Source of the DNA: Frondihabitans peucedani
GTDB lineage: Bacteria > Actinomycetota > Actinomycetes > Actinomycetales > Microbacteriaceae
DNA: 64,000 bases
Direction of reading: 5' to 3'
NCBI RefSeq assembly: GCF_039537585.1
Contig: NZ_BAABAU010000003.1
Span: 248,001-312,000 of the forward strand
The notes under the pieces were generated by a model that was not told where the DNA came from, searched no databases, and saw only the letters and a program-made list of their open reading frames with translations. Positions 29,847-38,144 of the stretch are shown here, in pieces. Both the position numbers and the translations under genes were made by a program. Each line of letters starts with the position of its first letter. Position 1 is the first letter of the stretch.

Positions 29847-32795
29847 CTACTGCGAGGCCTTCACAGCAGCCTCGAGCGCCGACTGCAGCTTCGCGTCGGC
29901 CTCCGCGGCCGCCACGAGGTCGTTCTTCGCGTAGGCGGCCTTGCGCTCCGTCAGGGCCGACTGTGCGTCTGCGAGCGCCTGCTTGAGAGCCGGGCTCTGC
30001 GAGCCGGACCCGGTGCTGGTGCCGGTGTTCGTCCCGGTCCCCGTGCCAGAGCCTGTGCCGGTACCGGTGCCGCCGCCGGTCGTCCCGCCGCCGACGCCGG
30101 CATCACCGGTCGTCGCCCCCGAGTCGCCGCCGAAGAGGTCGTCGAGGGCCTCCTTCAGGGTGTCCTCGAACGCGATCTTGTCGCCGAACGAGACGAGGAT
30201 CTTCTGCAGGATCGGGTACGACGTGTCGGAGGTCGACTGGACGTAGACGGGCTGCACGTAGAGCAGACCGCCGCCGACGGGCAGGGTCAGCAGGTTTCCG
30301 CGCTTCACCTGCGTGTCGCCGCGCGCCAGGATGTTCAGCACGTTCGCGACCGTGGAGTCGGCGTTGAAGTTCGCCTGCACCTGGCCGGGGCCCGGCACGT
30401 TGTCGGTCTTCGGGAGCGTGAGCAGCGTCAGCTTGCCGTAGCTCTTCGAGATCGACCCCTTGGTGTCTCCCGCGTCGGAGTTGGCCGCGAGGTAGCCGGT
30501 CAGCACGTTCCGCGGGTTCGACTCGTTGACCTGCTGCGGGATGTACGTCGTGTAGAGCTGGAACGCGGCATCCTGCTTCGGCAGCTTCATCGTGAGGTAG
30601 TACGGCGGCTGCAGCGAGGTGTCGCCGCTCGTCTTCGTCGGCTCGTTCGGCGTGGTCCACGCGTCGTCGCCGTTGTAGAAGGAGCCCGGGTCGGTCACGT
30701 GGTAGGTGCCGAGGACCTCGCGCTGCACCTTGAAGAGGTCTTCGGGGTAGCGCACATGGCTAAGCAGCGTGCCGCTCATGTCGGCCATCGGCTTCACCGT
30801 GGAGGGGAACACCTTCTGCCAGGTCTCGAGGATCGGGTCGGTCTTGTCCCAGGCGTACAGCGTGACCTTGCCCGAGTACGCGTCGACCGTCGCCTTCACC
30901 GAGTTGCGGATGTAGTTGATCTGGTCGGTCGCGTACGCCGGCGCCGGCGTGTACGTGTCGGCGATGGACGTCGACAGGCTGCGCTGAGCCGAGTACGGGT
31001 ACTGGTCGCTCGTCGTGTAGCCGTCGACGATCCAGACGACCTTGCCGTTGACGACCGCGGGATACGGGTCGCTGTCGAGCGTGAGGTACGGCGCGACCTT
31101 CTGGACTCGGGTCGACGGGTCGCGGTCGTAAAGGATCTGCGACTTCGAGTTGACCGCGTCGGAGAGGAAGATCTGCTCCGACTGGAACTTGATCGCGTAG
31201 ATGAGCTTCTTGAAGGCGTTGTCGAGCTTCGGCCCGCCGTTGCCCGCATAGGTGGTCTGAGCGTTGTTGCCGTTGTCGTCGTTGCCGGACGGGTAGTCGA
31301 GCTCGACCTTGTTGAGGCCGCTGCCGCCGACGATCGAGTACTGCGGGCCCTGCTCGCCGAAGTAGATGCGGGGCTGGTAGTTCTTCGCGGTGCCGAGCGC
31401 TCCCTTGACGGGGATGCCCGACTCGAGGAACACCGGCTGGCCGTCGGCCGAGCGCTGGTTGCCGTAGGCCGCGACGACGCCGTAGCCGTGCGTGTACACG
31501 AACGTCGAGTTGTAGGGGTTGTTCGAGGAGCCCAGCCCGGTCTGGTTGAGCTCGCGGACCGCGATCACGACGTCCTGGACCTTGCCGTCGATCTTGTAGC
31601 GGTCGACGTCGAGCTTGTCGGGGAACGCGTAGTACTGGCGGTACTGCTGGAGTTGAGCGAAGGCGTCGGTGACGAGCGACGGGTCGATGATCCTGATGTT
31701 CTCGGTGGTCGTCGCGTCGTTGGCGAGCGCGCCCTTCGAGGCCGTCGACTTCGCGTCGTAGTTCGACTCCTTGACCTCGGCCACGCCGTACGCCGTTCTC
31801 GTCGCCTTGATGTTCTTCTCGATGTAGCTCGACTCGACGCTCTTCGCCGACGGGTCGACGGTGAAGCGCTGCACGATCCACGGGTAGACGGCCCCGATCA
31901 GGAGGCTGATCACGATGAGCAGCGCGGTGCCGATGATCGGCAGGCGCCACCGCCCGATGACGGCCGTGACGATGAACAGGATGGCGACGACGGCTGCGGC
32001 GTAGGCCAGGATCTGCTTGGCCGGGATGCCTGCGACCACGTCGGTGTAGGTCGCACCGGTCAGGAGCTTGTTGGAGCCGTCGGTCAGGGTCGCGTACTGG
32101 TCGAGCCAGAGGCTGACGGCCTGGAGGCCGATGTAGACCGCCGCGGTGACCGCGATCTGGATGCGGGCCACGCGGGAGATCCGCACCTCGCGGCCGGAGA
32201 AGCGGAGCGCGCCGTACAGGTAGCTCGTGGCGAGTGCCGCGATGGCCGACAGGAGGACCACGGCCGACGCGAACCCGACGAGCCCCTGGTAGAAGGGCAG
32301 CGAGAAGACGTAGAAGCCGATGTCGAGGTGGAACTGCGGGTCGGTCTTGCCGAACGGCGTGCGGTTGAGGAACTGCAGGATCATCGACCAGTGGCTGGAC
32401 GCGGCGATCCCGCCGAAGAGGCCGAGCACGATCGGGATGCCGAGCATGACCGTGCGGCGGAGGGGCTCGATGACCTGCTGGTAGCGGTCGAGCTGGGAGT
32501 TGAGCTTCGCGTACACCGGGCGGAACCGGAACGCGATGTCGATGCTGACGAACACCGGCACCGCCATGCCGAGGAACCCGATGAAGAACAGCGCCGTGCC
32601 CGTGATCCACTGGGTCATGATGACGCGGGTGAACCCGAGCTGCTGGTACCACAGGTAGTCGGTCGCGAGGCCCGCGAAGATGAAGAACAGGATGACGAGC
32701 GCGGCGAGGATGCCGATCGTCACGAGGATGGGGACGCGCGGCGACCGTCGACCCGGGCGGACCGGACCAGACGACGCTGTGGCAGAGGAAGTCAA
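29847..32795 (-). CDS. UPF0182 family membrane protein
   Basis: 982 residues, the usual size for UPF0182 (homologue of Rv3193c). Seven membrane segments fill the first about 330 residues (starting ILVTIGILAALVILFFIF), followed by a large extracellular region containing NPYNSTFVYTHGYGVVAAYG and the PEDLFKVQREVLGTYH motif. The C-terminus has a Gly/Thr-rich linker (about 905-940) and a short Ala-rich helix. Function is unknown. TTG at 32793-32795 with AGGAG eight bases upstream is the start. In many Actinobacteria it lies beside the PDZ protease gene, as here. Confidence 0.95.
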   Translation of the reverse strand: MTSSATASSGPVRPGRRSPRVPILVTIGILAALVILFFIFAGLATDYLWYQQLGFTRVIMTQWITGTALFFIGFLGMAVPVFVSIDIAFRFRPVYAKLNSQLDRYQQVIEPLRRTVMLGIPIVLGLFGGIAASSHWSMILQFLNRTPFGKTDPQFHLDIGFYVFSLPFYQGLVGFASAVVLLSAIAALATSYLYGALRFSGREVRISRVARIQIAVTAAVYIGLQAVSLWLDQYATLTDGSNKLLTGATYTDVVAGIPAKQILAYAAAVVAILFIVTAVIGRWRLPIIGTALLIVISLLIGAVYPWIVQRFTVDPSAKSVESSYIEKNIKATRTAYGVAEVKESNYDAKSTASKGALANDATTTENIRIIDPSLVTDAFAQLQQYRQYYAFPDKLDVDRYKIDGKVQDVVIAVRELNQTGLGSSNNPYNSTFVYTHGYGVVAAYGNQRSADGQPVFLESGIPVKGALGTAKNYQPRIYFGEQGPQYSIVGGSGLNKVELDYPSGNDDNGNNAQTTYAGNGGPKLDNAFKKLIYAIKFQSEQIFLSDAVNSKSQILYDRDPSTRVQKVAPYLTLDSDPYPAVVNGKVVWIVDGYTTSDQYPYSAQRSLSTSIADTYTPAPAYATDQINYIRNSVKATVDAYSGKVTLYAWDKTDPILETWQKVFPSTVKPMADMSGTLLSHVRYPEDLFKVQREVLGTYHVTDPGSFYNGDDAWTTPNEPTKTSGDTSLQPPYYLTMKLPKQDAAFQLYTTYIPQQVNESNPRNVLTGYLAANSDAGDTKGSISKSYGKLTLLTLPKTDNVPGPGQVQANFNADSTVANVLNILARGDTQVKRGNLLTLPVGGGLLYVQPVYVQSTSDTSYPILQKILVSFGDKIAFEDTLKEALDDLFGGDSGATTGDAGVGGGTTGGGTGTGTGSGTGTGTNTGTSTGSGSQSPALKQALADAQSALTERKAAYAKNDLVAAAEADAKLQSALEAAVKASQ

Positions 32796-32876
32796 GAGGC
32801 TGCTCCTGGCTCGGGGAGAGGTGGAACCGCCATCCTATGTGTCGAACCTCCACGGTCCGGCCCCGGTGATCAAGCC

Positions 32877-32885
32877 TGTGGACAA
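32877..32885 (-). promoter_or_regulatory. DnaA-box-like site between UPF0182 and the PDZ protease gene
   Basis: TTGTCCACA on the minus strand. It equals the consensus DnaA box described for high-GC Actinobacteria. It is a single site, not an origin cluster; a second copy is at 35645-35653. Confidence 0.35.
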
Positions 32886-32904
32886 CCTAAGCGGATGGTG
32901 AGTG

Positions 32905-34047
32905 TCAGTTCGACTGGCAGGTCGGGAGCGACGACACGTCGCCCTTCGAGGCGACCGTGTCGAGGACCGTGACCGACTGGTCGAGCGTGCTCACGGCGTA
33001 CACCGACAGGCCGGACGGGATGTGTCCGGTCACCTCGTTGCAGTTGCTCGCCGGCGCCAGGAAGACCGTCGCACCGGCCGCTCTCGCCCCGTACATCTTC
33101 TGCCGGATGCCGCCGATCGCGCCGATGGTGCCGTTGGCGGTGATCGTCCCGGTGCCGGCGACCCTCTTGCCGCCGTTGAGCTCGCCCGGCGTGATCTTGT
33201 CGATGATCCCGAGCGCGAACATCTGCCCGGCACTCGGTCCGCCGACGTCGGCGAGCTTGAGCGAGACCGAGAACGGGAAGTCGTACGAGACGCTCGCTCC
33301 GATGCCGAGCAGGTACGCGGTCTGCCCGTTGCCCGTCACCTTCTGCGGCGTGATGGTCGCGACCCGGGTCGGGCCGCCCTGGGCCTCCGAGTCGCCGGAC
33401 CGCGAGTACCGTACCGTCGCCGGCTTCGAGCCGTTCTTCGTCACCAGGGCGCGCAGGGTGTCGACGTCGCTGTTCTGACGGAGATCGACTCCGTTGATCG
33501 AGTCGATGACGTCGCCCTTGGCCAGCTTGCCGGAGGCGGGGCTGTCCTTCTCGACGGCGCTGACGGTGATCGAGGTGCCGACGTCGTATCCCTCGTGGTC
33601 GAGTGCCGCCGTCACCGCCGACTTCTGGCTCTGCTCCATGTCGAGGGTGTTCTGCTGGTCGACCTGCTTGTTCGAGACGCCCGTCGGGTAGATCTCGTCG
33701 ACCGGGATGACGGCCTTGGAGGGGTCGAACCAGGCGCCGACGATCTCGGCCCAGTTGGGGCGCTGCGTCTGGTTGCCGACGACGCTCACCGTCAGCAGGT
33801 CGAGCGACCCGGCGGTGGCGTAGGTCGGGTGGCCCTCGATCGAGATCAGGGGGGTCTGCTTGCCGTCGAACTCGTTGGTGCCGAGGGTGTCGAAGACCGG
33901 GCCGGGCTGCTCGATCAGATACGGGGCGGGCAGGATCGACAGGACGATCCCGATCACGACGGCGACCGCGAGGAACACGAGGCCGACGGTGCTGCGACGC
34001 CGCCGCGGCGGAGGGGTCGAGCGCTCGGGAGCGGTGAACAGAGTCAC
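32905..34047 (-). CDS. Membrane-anchored PDZ and Lon-type (S16) serine protease, YlbL-like
   Basis: 380 residues from GTG at 34045-34047 (GAAAGG ten bases upstream); TTG at 34063-34065 is an in-frame alternative. One N-terminal helix (TVGLVFLAVAVVIGIVLSIL) is followed by a PDZ domain (about 140-230, GKLAKGDVIDSINGVDL) and a C-terminal S16 domain with the dyad Ser in GGPSAGQMFA and Lys in GIRQKMYGARAAG. It faces outside and is a homologue of Rv3194c. A target cannot be inferred. Divergent from the DUF2342 gene. Confidence 0.94.
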   Translation of the reverse strand: MTLFTAPERSTPPPRRRRSTVGLVFLAVAVVIGIVLSILPAPYLIEQPGPVFDTLGTNEFDGKQTPLISIEGHPTYATAGSLDLLTVSVVGNQTQRPNWAEIVGAWFDPSKAVIPVDEIYPTGVSNKQVDQQNTLDMEQSQKSAVTAALDHEGYDVGTSITVSAVEKDSPASGKLAKGDVIDSINGVDLRQNSDVDTLRALVTKNGSKPATVRYSRSGDSEAQGGPTRVATITPQKVTGNGQTAYLLGIGASVSYDFPFSVSLKLADVGGPSAGQMFALGIIDKITPGELNGGKRVAGTGTITANGTIGAIGGIRQKMYGARAAGATVFLAPASNCNEVTGHIPSGLSVYAVSTLDQSVTVLDTVASKGDVSSLPTCQSN

Positions 34048-34195
34048 GGGGAGACTGCCTTTCAAGGGGCGTCACGAGGCCGCGCGCCGATCGGAACCAC
34101 GCTCTTCTGGCCGACCGACGGGAGTGTTCGCCGTGGGCGCAGTGGAGGACCCCCGAGAAGTGGTCGAATCCCAGACTGTTCGAGTGGCCACCGGC

Positions 34196-34201
34196 TAGCG
34201 T
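34196..34201 (+). promoter_or_regulatory. -10 box for the DUF2342 gene
   Basis: TAGCGT, seven bases before the ATG. It matches the leaderless pattern. Confidence 0.5.
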
Positions 34202-34208
34202 AGTTGCC

Positions 34209-35573
34209 ATGTCTGAAGATTCGCAGCCCGGCCCGGAAGACGAGTTCCGCGACATGCTGCGGCAGTTCCTGTCCGGCGACTCCGAGATCGATCCGTCGAA
34301 GCTCGTCGGCGCAGCCGGTCTGCCGAACGACCCGGCCTTCATGGCCCGTCTGATGAGCCAGCTGCAGAACGCGGTCAACCGCTCGGGCGACGGGATCGAC
34401 TGGTCGCTCGCCACCGAGCAGGCGACCAGCATCGGCAACCAGTCCGCCCTGGTCACTCCCCCGGCGAAGGTGAGCTCGCTCGAGCAGGCCTTCCACGTCG
34501 CGGCCCTGTGGCTCGACGAGGTCGCGCACGTCGCCGAGCTCACCGTCGAGCCCCGGCTGATGACCCGCGCCGAGTGGGCCCGCGCGAGCATGCCCGTCTG
34601 GACCCAGCTCGCCGAGCCCGTCGCCGCGTCGATCGCCGACTCCCTCACGCGCGTCCTCAGCGAGCAGGCTCCGGAGGAGATGCGCGGCATGCTCGCCGAG
34701 GCGAGCGAGGTGATGCGCAGCGTCGGCGGCGCCCTGTTCGCCATGCAGCTCGGGCAGGTCGTCGGACAGCTCTCGACCGAGGTCGTCTCCGGCGGCGACG
34801 TCGGCATCCCGCTCCTCGACGAGCAGCAGGCCGCCCTCGTCCCTCAGAACGTCGCCGCGTTCGGTGAGGGCCTCGACATCGACGCCGACCAGATCCAGCT
34901 CTACCTCGCCGTCCGGGAGCTCGCGCACGCCCGCCTGTTCCGGCACGCCCGCTGGCTCCGCCTGCACCTCATCACGTCGATCCGCGAGTTCTCGCAGGGC
35001 ATCTCCATCGACACCAGTGCGCTCGAAGAGCTGGCGGTCGACTTCGATCCTGCGAATCCGGAGCAGCTCCAGGACGCCATGCGGAGCGGAGCGCTCATCC
35101 CTCCGAAGAGCGACGAGCAGCTCGCAGCGCTCGCCCGCCTCGAGACGACGCTCGCCCTCATCGAGGGCTGGGTCGACGTCGTCACCGCCGCGGCCACCGA
35201 GCGCCTCCCGAAGTCGGGCGCCATCGCCGAGATGGTCCGGCGCCGTCGTGCGGCGGGCGGTCCGGCCGAGTCGGCCTTCGCGACCCTGGTCGGTCTCGAA
35301 CTGCGCCCGCGGCGACTCCGCGAGGCCGCGGCGATGTGGCAGGCCGTGCACGACGCCGTGGGCGGCGAGCAGCGCGACGCGCTCTGGGCCCACCCCGACA
35401 TCGTCCCGACGAGCGAGGACATCGACGACCCTCAGGCCCTGATCGCGCGACTGACCGCCGGCGAGCCCGAGCTCGACGACGTCGACCGCGCCATCGCCGA
35501 CCTGCTGAGCGACGACAGCGACGACCGGCCTCACGAGGCGGGAGACGGCTCGGCGGAGGAGCCCCGGGCCTGA
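34209..35573 (+). CDS. DUF2342 family putative zinc-dependent metalloprotease-like protein
   Basis: 454 residues, homologue of Rv3195. The family is often named zinc-dependent metalloprotease, or linked with F420 biosynthesis, but the function is not established. The conserved core is AVRELAHARLFRHARWLRLHL near residues 234-254: RE-x2-H in place of HExxH, so metalloprotease activity is doubtful. A second conserved Glu lies in ALIEGWVDVV. The C-terminus is acidic and disordered. Start ATG at 34209 is seven bases after TAGCGT. Confidence 0.9.
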   Translation: MSEDSQPGPEDEFRDMLRQFLSGDSEIDPSKLVGAAGLPNDPAFMARLMSQLQNAVNRSGDGIDWSLATEQATSIGNQSALVTPPAKVSSLEQAFHVAALWLDEVAHVAELTVEPRLMTRAEWARASMPVWTQLAEPVAASIADSLTRVLSEQAPEEMRGMLAEASEVMRSVGGALFAMQLGQVVGQLSTEVVSGGDVGIPLLDEQQAALVPQNVAAFGEGLDIDADQIQLYLAVRELAHARLFRHARWLRLHLITSIREFSQGISIDTSALEELAVDFDPANPEQLQDAMRSGALIPPKSDEQLAALARLETTLALIEGWVDVVTAAATERLPKSGAIAEMVRRRRAAGGPAESAFATLVGLELRPRRLREAAAMWQAVHDAVGGEQRDALWAHPDIVPTSEDIDDPQALIARLTAGEPELDDVDRAIADLLSDDSDDRPHEAGDGSAEEPRA

Positions 35574-35640
35574 TCCTGCAGTCCGACGGGGGCGTTCTCT
35601 GCCGGGCCGCTTTCACACCGCCTCGGGGGAACGACGAGAG

Positions 35641-35665
35641 GGCCTGTGGACAACGTCTGCAGGCC
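35641..35665 (-). promoter_or_regulatory. Hairpin containing a DnaA-box-like site
   Basis: TTGTCCACA reads on the minus strand at 35645-35653, partly inside a GGCCTG (35641-35646) / CAGGCC (35660-35665) inverted repeat. It lies 27 bases before the cyclodehydratase-like gene, in its putative leader. Confidence 0.35.
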
Positions 35666-35691
35666 TTCCGCCGTTCGGGCATCCTCTCGGC

Positions 35692-36570
35692 ATGGACATC
35701 CGATTCGATCCCCGGCTCCCCTTCGTCTGGCGCGACCCGACCGCCCTGCAGGTGGGGGTCGACCGGGTCGTCGCCGTCCTCGACGGCGTCACGGCGAAGC
35801 ACGAGAGGATCATCTCGGCCATCGCGTCCGGCCACGGGCGAGCGGGTGTCGGCCCCGTGGCGCAGCGGGCCGGCTGCAGTCCGGCCGAGGTCACGGCCCT
35901 CGTCGACCGCCTGACCCCGGCGCTGATCCGGCCGCGCGATCCGACGGCCCCGACCGTCCACGTCTCGGGCACGACGGTCCTCGCCGGGGAGGTGCGCGAG
36001 CTCGTCGCCTCCCTCGGCGTCGTGGTCGAGCCCACGGACGGCGAGAGCGCCCTGGCCGGCCCGGCGCCGTCGTTCGGCATCGCCGTCGCCGACCACGTGC
36101 ACGATCCTGTGCTCGCACGGGTGTGGCTCGGCCGCGACGTCCCGCACCTGCAGGTGGTCACGGGCGACCGGACCATCAGGATCGGGCCCGTCGTCCGGCC
36201 CGGCCTCACCGCCTGCGCGCACTGCCTCGACCTGCACCGCGCCGACCACGACTCCTCCTGGGGAGTCCTCGCCGCCCAGCTCTGGGGGCGGCGCCAGATC
36301 GTCCCGACGCTCCTGGCCGTCCGCGAGGCGGCGACCCGCATCGCCCGACGCGCGATCGTGTCGGCGACGACGCCCGCAGGCTCGGCCGACGACAGCGTCG
36401 TCGACCTGATCGACGTCGACACCGGCGAGGTCATGCGGTCGACGACCCGACCGCATCCCGACTGCGGATGCGCAGTTCTTCCACGAACCGGCTCGGTCGG
36501 CGATCCGACTGCCCCCGACCCTGGCCCTGGTGGCTCCACGACAGATGCAGCCGTCGCCGTGCCCGCGTGA
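35692..36570 (+). CDS. Orphan cyclodehydratase-like (TOMM/ThiF-related) protein
   Basis: 292 residues, homologue of Rv3196. The central IGPVVRPGLTACAHCLDLHRADHD segment and the late PHPDCGCAV give two Cys pairs (CAHC, CGC) as in the zinc site of ThiF-like cyclodehydratase partners of YcaO enzymes. The N-terminal 90 residues resemble a winged-helix peptide-binding domain (VAQRAGCSPAEVTALVDRLTP). No YcaO, precursor peptide or dehydrogenase lies nearby, so a role in peptide modification is unproven. The last 140 bases overlap the UvrD2 gene on the other strand. Confidence 0.88.
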   Translation: MDIRFDPRLPFVWRDPTALQVGVDRVVAVLDGVTAKHERIISAIASGHGRAGVGPVAQRAGCSPAEVTALVDRLTPALIRPRDPTAPTVHVSGTTVLAGEVRELVASLGVVVEPTDGESALAGPAPSFGIAVADHVHDPVLARVWLGRDVPHLQVVTGDRTIRIGPVVRPGLTACAHCLDLHRADHDSSWGVLAAQLWGRRQIVPTLLAVREAATRIARRAIVSATTPAGSADDSVVDLIDVDTGEVMRSTTRPHPDCGCAVLPRTGSVGDPTAPDPGPGGSTTDAAVAVPA

Positions 36571-38143
36571 TCCCGACGTAGAGGAGGCGGCGCTCCTCGT
36601 CGACGGCCTCGAAGGTCTGCGCGTAGCTGATCGGCAGCAGTCCCTCGCTGAGGCCGACGATATAGACGCTCTCCCACTCGAGGCCCTTGGCGGAGTGGAG
36701 GGTGGCGATTGTGACCGCCGACATGGTGGGCTCGTGCTGCCCGGCCTGGCGCGCGAACAGCTCGGCCACGAAGTCGCGGAGCGTCGTCTCGGGCGGCGCC
36801 TGCTCGGCCAGGCCCATCAGCGCGTTCAGCGACTCCCACCGGTCGCGCACCGCGCCGCGCTGCTCGGGGGCCTCCTGCGTCCAGCCGAGCGAGCGGAGCA
36901 CGTCGCTGACGGTCTTGAAGAGGGGCTCGCCGACGATGCTGACGGCCGCGCCCTTCAGCATCATGAGCGCCTGCTTGACCTCGCGCAGCTCGAAGAACCT
37001 GGCTGCTCCGTGCAGGCGCGTGCTGATCCCGAGGTCGTCGAGCGCGCGCTCGAGCGCCGCGACCTGCACGTTGACGCGCACCAGGACGGCGATGTCCTCC
37101 GGCTTCGCTCCCTGCCGGATCTCCGCCGCGACGCTCTCGGCGACCGCCCGCGCCTCCGCGGAGTCCGAGACGTGGTCGGTCACCTTCGGCTGCGGCCCCG
37201 GCACCTGCTCGACCGGGTGGAGGTGGAGCGCACCGGGGCGGCCCCTCATGAGCTCGTTCGCCGTCTCGACGATCGGACGGGCCGACCGGTAGTTCTGCTC
37301 GAGACGCAGCACGGTGGCGTCGTCGTAGCGGGAGCCGAACCCGAGGAGGAAGTCTGCCGACGCCCCCGCGAACGAGTAGATTGTCTGGCTCGCATCGCCG
37401 ACCACGCACACGTCGTTCCGGTCGCCGAGCCAGAGGTCGAGGAGATCCTGCTGGAGGGGCGAGACGTCCTGGTACTCGTCGACGACGAAGAAGCGGTACT
37501 GCTCGCGCACCTGCTGTGCGACGCGCGGCTCGAGCTCGAGCATGCCCGCCGTCGCCAGCAGGACGTCCTCGAAGTCGAGCTGACGCCGCGAGTCCTTGAT
37601 GTCCTCGTAGGCCCGGTGCAGGTCGATCGCCTGCTCGGGCGTGATGCTCTGCGGGAGCGACCGGCTCGGGAGCGCAGCGGCGTACTCCTCGAGGGTGAGC
37701 CTCGACACCTTCCGCCACTCGATCTCGGCCGACAGGTCGCGGAGGCTCGGGGTGTCGAGCCGCAGCCGGAGGTTCTCGGCGGCGTGCGCCACGACCTTCG
37801 CCTTGCCGTCGAGCAGCCGGGGCATCGTTCCGCCCATCGTCTGGGGCCAGAAGTACGACAGCTGCGAGAGCGCTGCCGCGTGGAACGTCTTCGCCGACAC
37901 TCCCCCGGCACCGAGCGCTCGGAGCCTGCTGCGGAGCTCCGCGGCGGCCCGCGACGTGAACGTGAGCGCCATGACGCGGTTCGGCGCGTAGACGCCGGTC
38001 GCCACACCGTAGGCGATGCGGTGCGTGATGGCGCGGGTCTTGCCCGTGCCGGCACCGGCGAGGAGGCAGACCGGGCCCAGGAGGGTCTGGGCGGCCCGTC
38101 GCTGCTGCTCGTCGAGGCCAGCGATCAGATCGGCGGCCTCCAC
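36431..38143 (-). CDS. uvrD2: UvrD/Rep-family ATP-dependent DNA helicase (UvrD2-like)
   Basis: 570 residues. SF1A motifs: LAGAGTGKTRAITHRI (I), ALTFTSRAAAEL (Ia), FFVVDEYQDVSPLQQ (II), VVGDASQTIYSFAGAS (III), LEQNYRSARPIVE (IV), TIATLHSAKGLEWESVYIVG (V) and EERRLLYVGITRARRRLHLSW (VI). The position next to nudC equals mycobacterial uvrD2, but the C-terminal HRDC and four-Cys region of that protein are absent (570 against about 700 residues). GTG starts one base after the nudC stop, so they are one operon. It acts in DNA repair or recombination. Confidence 0.95.
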   Translation of the reverse strand: MEAADLIAGLDEQQRRAAQTLLGPVCLLAGAGTGKTRAITHRIAYGVATGVYAPNRVMALTFTSRAAAELRSRLRALGAGGVSAKTFHAAALSQLSYFWPQTMGGTMPRLLDGKAKVVAHAAENLRLRLDTPSLRDLSAEIEWRKVSRLTLEEYAAALPSRSLPQSITPEQAIDLHRAYEDIKDSRRQLDFEDVLLATAGMLELEPRVAQQVREQYRFFVVDEYQDVSPLQQDLLDLWLGDRNDVCVVGDASQTIYSFAGASADFLLGFGSRYDDATVLRLEQNYRSARPIVETANELMRGRPGALHLHPVEQVPGPQPKVTDHVSDSAEARAVAESVAAEIRQGAKPEDIAVLVRVNVQVAALERALDDLGISTRLHGAARFFELREVKQALMMLKGAAVSIVGEPLFKTVSDVLRSLGWTQEAPEQRGAVRDRWESLNALMGLAEQAPPETTLRDFVAELFARQAGQHEPTMSAVTIATLHSAKGLEWESVYIVGLSEGLLPISYAQTFEAVDEERRLLYVGITRARRRLHLSWSHQGQGRGQSDRRPSRFVEELRIRSRDAVGSSTA

Positions 38144-38144
38144 G

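Noticed and set aside
32877-35653. Replication origin
   Set aside because: Only two DnaA-like boxes, far apart, with no dnaA, dnaN or AT-rich unwinding element.
35692-36570. Peptide natural product (TOMM) biosynthetic cluster
   Set aside because: No YcaO, dehydrogenase, precursor peptide or exporter adjoins the gene.
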